64,000 nucleotides of DNA from Flavimobilis sp052324925. Its GTDB lineage: Bacteria; Actinomycetota; Actinomycetes; Actinomycetales; Cellulomonadaceae. The notes below the pieces were generated by a model. The model saw only the letters and a list, made by a program, of their open reading frames with translations, searched no databases and was not told the origin of the DNA. Numbering within the stretch: position 1 is the first letter of the stretch; each line of letters starts with the position of its first letter. Both the position numbers and the translations under genes were made by a program. The stretch is from assembly GCA_052324925.1 (NCBI GenBank), contig JBQPRE010000001.1; one strand, given 5' to 3'. Positions 33,368 to 42,646 of the stretch are shown one piece after another.

Positions 33368-34606
33368 TCAGGAGTCCGTGGGCTCCTGAGGCGAGAGCGT
33401 CGTCACGGTTGCCGGCCGGCGGCCGAGCACGAGGTCGCGGACCGCGTTGCGGTCCGGCTTGCCGATCCCGAGGGTCGGCAAGGCCTCGACGATCTCGAGC
33501 GCGCGGGGTGCCGCGGGCGGTGCGACGGCGCGGCGGACGTGGTCGCGAACCTCGGCGAGCCCGGGCGCGCTCGCGCCGGGGGTCAGGGTCGCGACGGCGA
33601 CGATCGCGTTGCCCCACTCGTCGTCGGGCACTGCGACCACCGCAACCTCGCCCAGGCCGTGCCAGCCCGCGAGGGCGGCTTCGACCGCGCCTGCAGCAAC
33701 CTTCTCCCCGCCCGTGATGATGATGTCGTCCGAGCGGCCGTGCACGGTGAGCGTGAGGAACGAGCTGTCTTCGGAGAGCTCGAGAGTGCCGAGGTCGCGC
33801 GTCCGCAGCCATCTGCCGCCGTGGATGGTCGTGAAGGACTGCGCGTCGGCGATGTCGTCGTCGAGGAACCCTTCGGCAAGGACGCGACCAGAGATGAGCA
33901 CGTGGCCGTCCGCCGACGTGCGGATCCGCACCCCGGTGAGCGGCACGCCGTCGTAGACACAGCCGCCGCAGGTCTCTGACATGCCGTACGTCGTGACGAT
34001 GCGACCGCCCGCGGCGGCCGCGCGCGCGGCGAGCTCGGGCGCGAGCGCGGCTCCGCCGACGAGGATCGCGTCAAAGCTCCTCAGGGCGTCGAGCGCTGCG
34101 GCCGAGTCGGGCCCGGGCTCGAGCAGGCGGTGCAGCTGTGTCGGGACGAGCGAGGCGAAGCGTCGCCCGCCGGGCGTGGCGGTGCGCTCGGGCATGCGGC
34201 TGACGGCCTCGACGAACGCGGCGGGACGGAAGGGCCCCGCGAGCATCGTCGGGGTCGTGCCCGCGAGAACGGAGCGCACGATGACCTGCATCCCGGCGAT
34301 GTGCGTCGTGGGGAGCGCGAGCAGCCACGCACCCTGACCTCCGAGCCGCTCGGCGCTCGCGGTGGCCGAGGCGCGCAGGGCGGAGGCCGTGAGCATGACG
34401 CGGCGGGGAAGGCCTGTTGAACCTGAGGTGCCGACGACGAGGGCGACGTCGTCGGGGACGCTCGGGGGTGTGGTGGGTGTTCCCGCTGGCGGGACGGGCT
34501 GCGCGAGCAGGGCCGGGCCCGAGCCGTCGAGCGCTGCGCGGACGAGCTCGGGCAGAGCGCTGTCCGGGATGTCGGAGACTGCGGGCCAGATGACGGGACG
34601 GGGCAC
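33368..34606 (-). CDS. menE: o-Succinylbenzoate-CoA ligase
   Basis: 412 residues of the AMP-forming acyl-CoA synthetase superfamily. The P-loop is VVGTSGSTGLPRRVML (Arg where Lys is usual), the adenine motif is TTYGMSETCGG, and the C-terminal catalytic lysine is in LPTLGIGKPDRN. It activates o-succinylbenzoate for MenB. It is shorter than typical MenE (about 450-490). The GTG follows a TAGGGT -10 (34613-34618) by six bases. It ends 79 bases before the menA start and may be read together with it. Confidence 0.88.
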   Translation of the reverse strand: MPRPVIWPAVSDIPDSALPELVRAALDGSGPALLAQPVPPAGTPTTPPSVPDDVALVVGTSGSTGLPRRVMLTASALRASATASAERLGGQGAWLLALPTTHIAGMQVIVRSVLAGTTPTMLAGPFRPAAFVEAVSRMPERTATPGGRRFASLVPTQLHRLLEPGPDSAAALDALRSFDAILVGGAALAPELAARAAAAGGRIVTTYGMSETCGGCVYDGVPLTGVRIRTSADGHVLISGRVLAEGFLDDDIADAQSFTTIHGGRWLRTRDLGTLELSEDSSFLTLTVHGRSDDIIITGGEKVAAGAVEAALAGWHGLGEVAVVAVPDDEWGNAIVAVATLTPGASAPGLAEVRDHVRRAVAPPAAPRALEIVEALPTLGIGKPDRNAVRDLVLGRRPATVTTLSPQEPTDS

Positions 34607-34628
34607 GCGACCACCCTAGTCGCGGACG

Positions 34629-34634
34629 TAGGCT
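34629..34634 (+). promoter_or_regulatory. -10 element of the DUF3048 gene
   Basis: TAGGCT divergent from the menE -10 at 34613-34618; the transcript would carry a leader of about 48 bases with a GAGAGGG ribosome-binding site. Confidence 0.5.
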
Positions 34635-34688
34635 TGCGAGCGCGTGCGCAGACACGGCGCGCGTGCAGGCAAGAGAGGGTGGACAAAC

Positions 34689-35777
34689 GTGAACCGAAGG
34701 ACGATGCGTGGCCGAGGTGCCGTCGTGGCTCTCGCTGGAACGCTCGTAGCGACGCTTGGCCTCGCGGCGTGCGGCAAGGACGACCCACCGCCCCCGCCGG
34801 CCACTCCGACCGTGACGGTCGACGCGACCGTCGACCCGTCGAAGACCGACGCTCCTACGCCCGCGGCCCCGATCGTCTTCCCGCTCACGGGCGTCAAGGT
34901 GGACGAGGTCCCCGCGCGTCCGGCGATCGCGGTCAAGGTCGAGAACACGGCAGCGGCGCGCCCGCAGGCGGGTCTCGAGGACGCCGACCAGGTCTGGGAG
35001 ACCGTCGTCGAGTTCGAGGTCTCGCGCTTCATCGCCGTCTACCAGTCCAACACGCCGGACGCGGTCGGCCCGGTGCGCTCCGCGCGCCCCATCGACCTCC
35101 AGGTCGTTGCCGGCTTCAAGCCGCTCTTCGTCTTCTCGGGCGCTCAGAAGCGCATGGTCACGCGCATCGGTCGCGTCGCCGAGATCCAGCCGATCTCGCA
35201 CGACGCGGGTGCTGCTGGTCTGGGTCGTGTCTCGACGCGTCGGGCGCCGCACAACGTCTACGCGGACCTCGCCACGATCTGGAAGGCTGCGGACTCCGAC
35301 CACTCGGCGCCTCCGCGCGGTGACCTGAAGTTCGCCGAGAAGGCGGACGAGGCGAGCGCGGTCGTGGCCGGCAAGGGCGCGAAGAAGCTCTCGATCTCGC
35401 TCTCGGCTGCGGCCCGCCCCTCGTGGGCGTGGGACTCCGGCTCGTCCGCCTGGCTGCGGTCCGAGGGGTCGCAGAAGGCGATGTCGGCCGCGGGCTCGCA
35501 GCTGAAGGCGACGAACGTCGTGCTCATCGAGACCGTGCAGATCGACTCCAAGCTCGACGCTCAGGGCGGCGCGATGGTGCCGGACCAGAAGTTCAAGGGC
35601 TCAGGCAAGGCGCTCGTCGCGACGGGTGGCAAGGTCATCGAGGCGACCTGGAAGAAGGCCGGCGTGACGGACCCGCTCGAGCTTCTCGACGACAAGGGCG
35701 AGCCGATCCTGCTCGCACCTGGCAACACGTGGGTGGAGATGCTCAACAAGGGCAAGAGCTCCTACTCGCTCGACTGA
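34689..35777 (+). CDS. DUF3048 lipoprotein (YerB family)
   Basis: 362 residues. The signal peptide ends with lipobox LGLAAC, then comes a Pro-rich spacer and the DUF3048 domain (RPAIAVKVENTAAARPQAG, VGPVRSARPIDLQ, ARRAPHNVY-like segment RRAPHNVYADL). It is surface-exposed with unknown function. The GTG at 34689 was chosen because it follows GAGAGGG and gives a normal signal peptide; an upstream GTG at 34644 and an ATG at 34704 are alternatives. Confidence 0.85.
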   Translation: MNRRTMRGRGAVVALAGTLVATLGLAACGKDDPPPPPATPTVTVDATVDPSKTDAPTPAAPIVFPLTGVKVDEVPARPAIAVKVENTAAARPQAGLEDADQVWETVVEFEVSRFIAVYQSNTPDAVGPVRSARPIDLQVVAGFKPLFVFSGAQKRMVTRIGRVAEIQPISHDAGAAGLGRVSTRRAPHNVYADLATIWKAADSDHSAPPRGDLKFAEKADEASAVVAGKGAKKLSISLSAAARPSWAWDSGSSAWLRSEGSQKAMSAAGSQLKATNVVLIETVQIDSKLDAQGGAMVPDQKFKGSGKALVATGGKVIEATWKKAGVTDPLELLDDKGEPILLAPGNTWVEMLNKGKSSYSLD

Positions 35778-35792
35778 GTCAGACTGCGGTAT

Positions 35793-35825
35793 GACGGCGC
35801 CTCCTCCGGTCGGGGGAGGCGCCGT
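35793..35825 (+). terminator. Terminator after the DUF3048 gene
   Basis: GACGGCGCCTCC and its exact complement flank a short G/C-rich loop, beginning 15 bases after the stop. Confidence 0.75.
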
Positions 35826-35884
35826 CGTCATGTCCAGACCGACGGCCGACGCGGTGGGTGGGGCGTGCGAGCGAAGGTTGAGCC

Positions 35885-36118
35885 ATGACCACGACACACT
35901 CGCACCTCGTCTCCCGTCCGTCCGGCTCGGTCGCGGTGCGCCGCGTCGTCCGCCCCGCCCGTCAGCGCCGCCGCCGCACCCGTTCGGGCGACTCGTGGCG
36001 CACGTCGACCGCTCCGGCCGCGCTCTCGGTCGCGCTCCTCACGGCGCTCGCGACGGCGGTTGCGCTCGGCCTGCGCGAAGCGGTCGAGCTGGCGTTGACG
36101 TTCTTCGTCACGGGCTGA
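35885..36118 (+). CDS. Small basic membrane protein of unknown function
   Basis: 77 residues: a strongly basic N-terminal half (RRVVRPARQRRRRTR) followed by one hydrophobic helix (ALSVALLTALATAVALGL) and a short tail. No family recognised. It is supported by codon usage, a plausible start at 35885 and an immediate downstream terminator, but remains a modest-confidence gene. Confidence 0.5.
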   Translation: MTTTHSHLVSRPSGSVAVRRVVRPARQRRRRTRSGDSWRTSTAPAALSVALLTALATAVALGLREAVELALTFFVTG

Positions 36119-36133
36119 GCCCGCGCCAACGAC

Positions 36134-36173
36134 AGACGGTCCCCGGGACGTCTCAGCGTCCCGGGGACCGTCT
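36134..36173. terminator. Perfect 17-bp bidirectional terminator
   Basis: The arms 36134-36150 and 36157-36173 are exactly complementary with a six-base loop. It separates the small basic protein gene from the convergent aldo/keto reductase. Confidence 0.85.
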
Positions 36174-36188
36174 GTGTGTGCCGGGTGG

Positions 36189-37028
36189 TCAGTCGCGGTA
36201 CTGCGTGAAGGCCGCGACGGCCGGGTCGGCGCCGAGGCGGTTGCCAGCCTCGAGCGCGTCGATCGCGGAGCGGTCGGCCTCGGTGAGCTCGAGGTCGATG
36301 GCTGCGAGATTGGCGCGGTAGCGCTCGGGGGTGACGGACTTGGGGATGACGATGCGGCCTGCGTCGAGGTGCCAGCGCAGGATCACCTGGGCGGGGGTCG
36401 CGCCGAGGCGCTCCGCGATCGCGGTGACGGCCGGGGAGTCGAGGTCCGCGCCGCGTCCGAGCGGCGAGTATGCCTCGACGGCGATGCCGTGGCCGAGCGA
36501 GCTCGTGTGGACGTCGACCTGCTGGAAGGTCGGGTGGACCTCGATCTGGTTGACGGCCGGCACGATCTCGGACTCTGCGACGAGGCGGTCGAGGTGGTCG
36601 GGAAGGAAGTTCGAGACGCCGATCGCGCGCACGGCGCCGTCGGCGTAGAGCTTCTCGAAGGCGCGCCAGGTCTCGACGTAGAGGTCGAGGCTCGGGACGG
36701 GCCAGTGGATGAGGAAGAGGTCGACGACGTCGAGGCCGAGCGCGGTCCGGGAGTCCTCGAAGGCGCGGAGCGCCTTGTCGTAGCCCTGGTCGCCATTGCG
36801 GAGCTTGGTCGTGATGAAGATGTCCTCGCGGGGCAGGCCGCTGGCGGCGACGGCTGCGCCGACGCCTTCTTCGTTGTAGTAGCCGGCTGCCGTGTCGATG
36901 TGGCGGTAGCCGGAGGCGAGGGCGTCCTCGACGAGGGCCTGGGTGCCGTCCTCGGGGACCTGGAAGACTCCGAGGCCAAGCTGGGGGATCTCGACGCCGT
37001 TGTTGAGGGTGACGTGGGGGGTGCTCAT
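36189..37028 (-). CDS. Aldo/keto reductase, 2,5-diketogluconate reductase-like (AKR5 group)
   Basis: 279 residues, a TIM-barrel NADPH oxidoreductase. The catalytic tetrad is Asp45, Tyr50, Lys75 and His108 (HIDTAAGYYNEEGVG, TTKLRNG, LIHWP). The cofactor segment IPKSVTPERYRAN is present. The substrate is unknown. It stands alone between a terminator and the menB region. Confidence 0.92.
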   Translation of the reverse strand: MSTPHVTLNNGVEIPQLGLGVFQVPEDGTQALVEDALASGYRHIDTAAGYYNEEGVGAAVAASGLPREDIFITTKLRNGDQGYDKALRAFEDSRTALGLDVVDLFLIHWPVPSLDLYVETWRAFEKLYADGAVRAIGVSNFLPDHLDRLVAESEIVPAVNQIEVHPTFQQVDVHTSSLGHGIAVEAYSPLGRGADLDSPAVTAIAERLGATPAQVILRWHLDAGRIVIPKSVTPERYRANLAAIDLELTEADRSAIDALEAGNRLGADPAVAAFTQYRD

Positions 37029-37134
37029 GCGCCTATCTTCCGCCCCGTCCGCCCTCCGGTCCAGTCGTTACGCTCTCCGGAACGCGTGGTTCGCGGACGG
37101 GGGTGCGCCGTGCGGAGTGCGCGCCTCTGCGGGC

Positions 37135-38097
<963 letters not shown>

Positions 38098-38137
38098 GGA
38101 CACACCCTAGCGAGCCGCACGGGCCTCGCCGCCAAGT

Positions 38138-38167
38138 GGTACATCCGTACCGATCGACGGGTACGAT
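38138..38167 (+). promoter_or_regulatory. Promoter and candidate TetR operator for the SMR-tetR pair
   Basis: The perfect inverted repeat GGTAC-ATCC-GTACC (38138-38151) overlaps the expected -35 region of a promoter with -10 TACGAT (38162-38167). The TetR regulator encoded downstream is the natural candidate. Confidence 0.5.
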
Positions 38168-38222
38168 GAGCGATCTGCGGCAGCCGCCCCACCGCAGACC
38201 CGTCGCACGCAGGGAGAACCTC

Positions 38223-38549
38223 ATGGCCTGGCTCGTCCTCATCCTCTCCGGCCTCCTCGAGGCCGGCTGGGCTCTCAGCCTCAAGGCATCGAACGGCATG
38301 ACGCGACTGTGGCCCGCGGTGAGCTTCGTCGTTCTCCTTGCGCTCTCGATGGCGGGTCTCGCCTACGCGCTGCGGACCCTGCCCGTCGGCGTCGCCTACG
38401 CCGTCTGGGTCGGCATCGGCGCCGCCACGACCGCGGTCGTCGCCGTCTTCGCCTTCGACGAGGCGATGAACGCGGTCAAGCTCGTCTCGCTCGGCCTCAT
38501 CGTCGCGGGCGTCGTCGGCCTCAACCTCTCGGGCGGTGGGCACGCGTGA
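38223..38549 (+). CDS. Small multidrug resistance family exporter (SugE/Gdx-like)
   Basis: 108 residues, four membrane helices, with the essential proton/substrate glutamate Glu13 in LSGLLEAGWALSLKAS. The spacing and residues (ASNGMTRLWPA, LPVGVAYAVWVGIGA) are closer to the SugE/guanidinium exporter group than to EmrE. No guanidine riboswitch was evident in the leader. The stop overlaps the tetR start by four bases. Confidence 0.88.
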   Translation: MAWLVLILSGLLEAGWALSLKASNGMTRLWPAVSFVVLLALSMAGLAYALRTLPVGVAYAVWVGIGAATTAVVAVFAFDEAMNAVKLVSLGLIVAGVVGLNLSGGGHA

Positions 38550-39154
38550 CCGAGCCCCGGCCGCGCGGTGCCGCGCGCCGAGCCGCGCTCGTCGACGCGG
38601 CCGTCGAGCTCGTCCTGGCCGACGGCCCCGCCGCGCTCACCCACCGCGCGCTCGCGGCGCACGCGGACCTGCCTCTCGCCTCGACGACCTACCACTTCGC
38701 GACGCTCGACGACATCCTTGCGGCCGTCGGCGCCCGCCTGGCCGAGCGGTGGGTCGCCGCCGTCCACGACGTGCTCGACGACGACGCGTCCCTCGCGCAG
38801 GCCACGACCCCGGCTAAACGCGCTGCGGTTCTCGGCCGGGCGCTCCTGCCGCCCGGCGGCGACGCAGCGGTGCGCGCGCACTACGAGCACCTCGTCGGAG
38901 CCGGGCGCACGGGCCTCGGCCGTGCGTACGCTGCGGCCCGCGGCGGACTCGACGACGCGATCGCGCGCCTGCTGAGCAGGCTTGGCCATCCCGGCGGGGG
39001 CGTGTCCGCGGGGCTCGCGCTCGCGGTCGTCGACGGCGCAGCCGTCGCCGCCTTGAGCGAGGCGCGGTCCGTCCGCGCAACGGTCGAGTCCCGGTTGTGC
39101 GAGCTCCTCGAGCTCGGGCGACCGGCGCGGGCGCCGGCGCCGACCCTAGGATGA
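38546..39154 (+). CDS. TetR-family transcriptional regulator
   Basis: 202 residues. The N-terminal helix-turn-helix reads LVDAAVELVLADGPAALTHR then LPLASTTYHFATLDDILAAV, followed by a helical ligand domain. The GTG at 38546 overlaps the exporter stop, so the pair is translationally coupled and the protein probably regulates its own operon. Confidence 0.88.
   Translation: MTEPRPRGAARRAALVDAAVELVLADGPAALTHRALAAHADLPLASTTYHFATLDDILAAVGARLAERWVAAVHDVLDDDASLAQATTPAKRAAVLGRALLPPGGDAAVRAHYEHLVGAGRTGLGRAYAAARGGLDDAIARLLSRLGHPGGGVSAGLALAVVDGAAVAALSEARSVRATVESRLCELLELGRPARAPAPTLG
39147..39152 (+). promoter_or_regulatory. -10 element of the PTS EIIA gene
   Basis: TAGGAT at the end of tetR, 57 bases before the EIIA start, followed by a TAGGAG ribosome-binding site at the gene. 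Confidence 0.4.
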
Positions 39155-39209
39155 GCAGCGGCAACGTCACCGAACGCGTCCTCGACCGACGCCTCACCTA
39201 GGAGTAGCC

Positions 39210-39662
39210 ATGTCCGCTCAGATCATCACGGCCGACCTTGTCTCGCTCGGGCTCAGCCCCGCGTCGACCGACGCACTCATCGAACGGCTCTCGGCGCAGC
39301 TGGCCGCGCAGGGCCGCGTCACCGACGGCGAGACGTTCGCGGCTGATGTGCGGGCCCGCGAGGCGCAGATCCCGACGGGCATGGAGGGTCGCGTCGCGCT
39401 CCCGCACGCGAAGTCGGACGCCGTTCTCGTCCCGTCGATCGCGGTTGCGACGGTCCCCGGCGGCCTCGACTTCTCGGGTCCCGACGGCGACGCGACGCTC
39501 GTGTTCCTCGTGGCGACGCCGACCGGCGGGGCGGACGTGCACCTCGGCCTCCTGCAGGCGCTCGCCCGCCAGCTGCTCGACGCGCACTGGGCTGACACGC
39601 TGCGCGCGCTGTCGGACCCCGCGATCGTGGCCCGCTTCGTCGCTGACGCCGTCGCGGACTGA
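39210..39662 (+). CDS. Orphan PTS EIIA component, fructose/mannitol type
   Basis: 150 residues of PTS_EIIA_2. The phosphorylatable histidine is His66 in GRVALPHAKSDAV. No EIIB or EIIC gene is adjacent. It either serves a permease encoded elsewhere or acts as a regulator, as PtsN does in other bacteria. It has its own promoter; menC follows with a separate leaderless start. Confidence 0.9.
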   Translation: MSAQIITADLVSLGLSPASTDALIERLSAQLAAQGRVTDGETFAADVRAREAQIPTGMEGRVALPHAKSDAVLVPSIAVATVPGGLDFSGPDGDATLVFLVATPTGGADVHLGLLQALARQLLDAHWADTLRALSDPAIVARFVADAVAD

Positions 39663-39679
39663 CGCCCGGGACGCCTCAC

Positions 39680-39685
39680 TAGGGT
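39680..39685 (+). promoter_or_regulatory. -10 element for leaderless menC
   Basis: TAGGGT ends six bases before the menC ATG. Confidence 0.6.
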
Positions 39686-39691
39686 GGGGTC

Positions 39692-40657
39692 ATGCACGTC
39701 TACTCGATTCCGCTGCGCACCCGCTTCCGCCGCATCGACGTGCGCGAGGGCGTGCTGCTGCGCGGGCCGCGGGGGTGGGCGGAGTTCTCGCCGTTTGCCG
39801 ACTACGACGACGTCGAGTCGGCTCAGTGGTTGCGCGCCGCGCTCGAGGCGGCCCGCGAGGGCGATCCTCCCGCGCTGCGCGATCGGATCCCCGTCAACGT
39901 CACGGTACCCGCGGTCGACGGCGTGCGTGCGCACGCGACGGTGCGGGCCTCTGGTGGTTGCCTGACGGCCAAGGTCAAGGTGGCCGAGCCGGGCCAGACG
40001 CTCGCGGACGAGGTTGAGCGGCTCGAGGCGGTGCGCGACGCGCTCGGGCCCGGCGGACGCGTTCGTATCGACGCGAACGGTGGCTGGGACACGGAGACTG
40101 CGCTCGCGCGGCTCAGCGTGCTCGATCGGGCGGCCGGTGGGCTCGAGTACGTCGAGCAGCCCTGCGCGAGGGTGGCCGAGCTCGCTGCGGTGCGGCGTCG
40201 GACGCACGTGCCGGTCGCCGCTGACGAGTCCATCCGACGGGCCGAGGACCCGTTCGAGGTCGTGCGGGCCGAGGCCGCCGATGTCATCGTGCTCAAGGTG
40301 CAGCCGCTCGGCGGTGTGCGGGCCTGCCTGCGTCTGGCCGAGGAGGTGGGCCTGCCCGTCGTCGTGTCGTCCGCGCTCGAGTCGTCGGTGGGCCTGGCCC
40401 AGGGGATCGCGCTCGCGGCGGCGCTCCCGGAGCTGCCGTACGCGTGCGGTCTGGCGACCGCGCACCTGCTGACGGACGACACGGTCGTCCGTCCGCTGCT
40501 CCCCGTCGACGGTGCGATCGGGGTGCGCCGACCGGTCGTTGCGCCCGCCGCGGTGGTGCGCACGGCCGCGCCCGACGACGTCGCCCGCGCGTGGCGGGCA
40601 CGGCTCGAACGGTGCGCAGCCGTCCTGGGTGAGGATCTCGCTGACGTCCTGGGATGA
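39692..40657 (+). CDS. menC: o-Succinylbenzoate synthase
   Basis: 321 residues of the enolase superfamily. Catalytic residues are visible in order: KVKV (base), RIDANGGWD (metal Asp), YVEQPC (Glu), VAADESI (Asp) and VLKVQPLGG (Lys). It dehydrates SHCHC to o-succinylbenzoate. The downstream menD GTG begins eight bases after the stop. Confidence 0.93.
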   Translation: MHVYSIPLRTRFRRIDVREGVLLRGPRGWAEFSPFADYDDVESAQWLRAALEAAREGDPPALRDRIPVNVTVPAVDGVRAHATVRASGGCLTAKVKVAEPGQTLADEVERLEAVRDALGPGGRVRIDANGGWDTETALARLSVLDRAAGGLEYVEQPCARVAELAAVRRRTHVPVAADESIRRAEDPFEVVRAEAADVIVLKVQPLGGVRACLRLAEEVGLPVVVSSALESSVGLAQGIALAAALPELPYACGLATAHLLTDDTVVRPLLPVDGAIGVRRPVVAPAAVVRTAAPDDVARAWRARLERCAAVLGEDLADVLG

Positions 40658-40664
40658 TGGGCGC

Positions 40665-42551
40665 GTGACGTCTCCGTCGATCACTTCCGCCCGCACCCTC
40701 GTCGCCGCGCTCGTGCGCCTCGGCGTGCGCGAGTTCGTCCTTGCCCCGGGTTCGCGCTCCGCGCCGCTCGCGTACGCGGTCGCCGAGGCCGCGGAGGCGG
40801 GGCTCCTCTCGCTCACGGTGCGCGTCGACGAGCGTGAGGCTGCGTTCACGGCGGTCGGGCTCGTGCGGGGCGCCGCGGTCGCGGCGGGTGGCGGGGCCGA
40901 CGGCAGCGCGGCCCGCCACGCGGGCATCGCACCGGTCGCCGTGGTGACGACGTCGGGGACAGCGGTCGCCAACCTGCACCCCGCGGTTCTCGAGGCGCAT
41001 CACGGCGGCCTTCCGCTCCTCCTGCTCACGGCGGACCGCCCCCACGAGATGCGTGGCACGGGTGCGAGCCAGACCATCGACCAGCCGGGGATCTTCGGGG
41101 CAGCGGTGCGTCTTGCGGCCGACGTCCCCGCGCCCACGGGTCGCGCGGGCGAAGCGGCCGAGGCCGTCCACCTTGCGGCGCGCGCGGTCGACGCCGCGAC
41201 CGGCGGGCGCACCGGCTACCCCGGTCCCGTCCAGCTCAACCTTGCGTTCCGCGACCCGCTGGTTCCTGAGGCGGGCGAGGGTGCGCCGTGGCCCGAGGTC
41301 CATCCGCCTCGCGTCGTGCAGTCGGCCCCGCGTGCGCCTGAGCAGAGCCCGTGGACGCAGGACGAGCTGCGCGACGGCGGGACGCTCGTCGTCGCGGGCG
41401 ACGGTGACGACGGTGTTGCTCGCCGTGTCGCCGAGGCTCGCGGATGGCCGCTCGTCGCCGAGTGCGTTGCGCCGTCTGCCGGCGGTCCGCAGCTCGTCGC
41501 CGCGCATGCCCAGGTGCTCGCCACGTCGGGGCTCGCGGGGCAGGTGCGGCGCGTTCTCGTCGTCGGCCGGCCGACGCTGTCGCGGCCCGTGCAGCGGCTT
41601 CTCGGGCGGGACGACGTCGACGTCGTCGTCGTCGCCCCGGCGGGGGCGCCGTGGGCGGACGCCCCGCGTGGTGCGCGGACCGTGCTCGCGGGGGTTCCGC
41701 ACCGTTGGCTCCTGCCCGACGACGCCGCGGGCCCCGGCCCGCGCCCGACGGCCCGCACCCGGTGGGGCGCGGCGTGGCGGGCAGCGTCGGCCGCGGCTGC
41801 CGCCGCGATCGACGACGCGCTCGGGCTGGGCGCTGTTCCCGGACCGGCTGACCTCGAGACGCCCGCGCCGCTCACGGCGGAGGCCGCCGTGCGGGTGCTC
41901 GCGGACGCGCTCACCCCGTCCGACGTGCTCGTCGTCGGCTCCTCCAACCCGGTCCGTGATCTCGACCTCGTCCATCGGTGGGCCGAGCCACCGCACGTCG
42001 TCGCCAACCGGGGCGTCGCGGGGATCGACGGCCTGCTCGCGACCGCCGTCGGCGTGGCGCTCGCGGGGGGCCGCCCCGAGCGGGCGGGGGACGGCCGACG
42101 CACGGTGCGCACGCTCGTCGGCGACCTCACGTTCGTGCACGGCGCCGGGGGACTGTGGGCTGCGCGTGGCGAGGACCGGCCGCACCTGCAGATCGTCGTC
42201 GTCAACGACGCGGGCGGCTCGATCTTCACGGGTCTTGAGCACGGGGCGCTCGCGGCGGCCGAGCCTGCGCGGGCCGCAGCGGTCGAACGCGTCTTCGGGA
42301 CCCCTCATGACGTCGACCTCGCGGCGCTCTGTGCGGCGCACGGCATCGGGCACACCTGCGTCGGCTCGGCCACCGGCCTCCGGGACGCGCTCGCCCGACC
42401 GCTGCCGGGCGTGAGCGTCGTCGAGGTGCGGGTGGATCGCGACGGCCGGCGGGCGCGTGCCGCGGCCGTGACCGCCGCGCTCGACGCGGCGCTCGCGGAT
42501 GTGGCAGTCGCGGACGTCGCGGACGCGGGCGGGTCGCTCGCCGACGGCTGA
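40665..42551 (+). CDS. menD: 2-Succinyl-5-enolpyruvyl-6-hydroxy-3-cyclohexene-1-carboxylate synthase
   Basis: 628 residues, a thiamine-diphosphate enzyme using isochorismate and 2-oxoglutarate. The N-terminal FVLAPGSRSAPLAYA and VTTSGTAVANLHPAVLEA are MenD signatures; the ThDP/Mg2+ motif is GDLTFVHG to VVVNDAGGSIF. It is somewhat longer than the usual 550-580 because of Ala/Gly-rich insertions. The GTG at 40665 was chosen over the open extension through menC; GATGAT (40653-40658) six bases upstream may be a leaderless -10. Confidence 0.93.
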   Translation: MTSPSITSARTLVAALVRLGVREFVLAPGSRSAPLAYAVAEAAEAGLLSLTVRVDEREAAFTAVGLVRGAAVAAGGGADGSAARHAGIAPVAVVTTSGTAVANLHPAVLEAHHGGLPLLLLTADRPHEMRGTGASQTIDQPGIFGAAVRLAADVPAPTGRAGEAAEAVHLAARAVDAATGGRTGYPGPVQLNLAFRDPLVPEAGEGAPWPEVHPPRVVQSAPRAPEQSPWTQDELRDGGTLVVAGDGDDGVARRVAEARGWPLVAECVAPSAGGPQLVAAHAQVLATSGLAGQVRRVLVVGRPTLSRPVQRLLGRDDVDVVVVAPAGAPWADAPRGARTVLAGVPHRWLLPDDAAGPGPRPTARTRWGAAWRAASAAAAAAIDDALGLGAVPGPADLETPAPLTAEAAVRVLADALTPSDVLVVGSSNPVRDLDLVHRWAEPPHVVANRGVAGIDGLLATAVGVALAGGRPERAGDGRRTVRTLVGDLTFVHGAGGLWAARGEDRPHLQIVVVNDAGGSIFTGLEHGALAAAEPARAAAVERVFGTPHDVDLAALCAAHGIGHTCVGSATGLRDALARPLPGVSVVEVRVDRDGRRARAAAVTAALDAALADVAVADVADAGGSLADG

Positions 42552-42553
42552 GA

Positions 42554-42586
42554 CCTGAACGTCGAGATTCTCAGACAACGTTCAGG
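42554..42586. promoter_or_regulatory. Inverted repeat upstream of the HtrA-like gene
   Basis: CCTGAACGT and ACGTTCAGG form perfect 9-bp arms separated by 15 bases. It could be a weak terminator of menD or a regulator site for the envelope-stress protease. Confidence 0.45.
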
Positions 42587-42646
42587 GTCGTTGAGGGTTC
42601 TCCCCAGCAAGGACTGGTCGACTGAGGATGTCGAAGGAGGTCCACC

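Noticed and set aside
37028..37040. Leaderless -10 for the aldo/keto reductase
   Set aside because: GATAGG lies near the right place on the minus strand but does not satisfy TANNNT and the spacing is off.
38100..38222. Guanidine riboswitch in front of the SMR exporter
   Set aside because: The exporter group often has one, but I could not find the conserved hairpin loops of guanidine-I, -II or -III classes; an inverted repeat suggests protein control instead.
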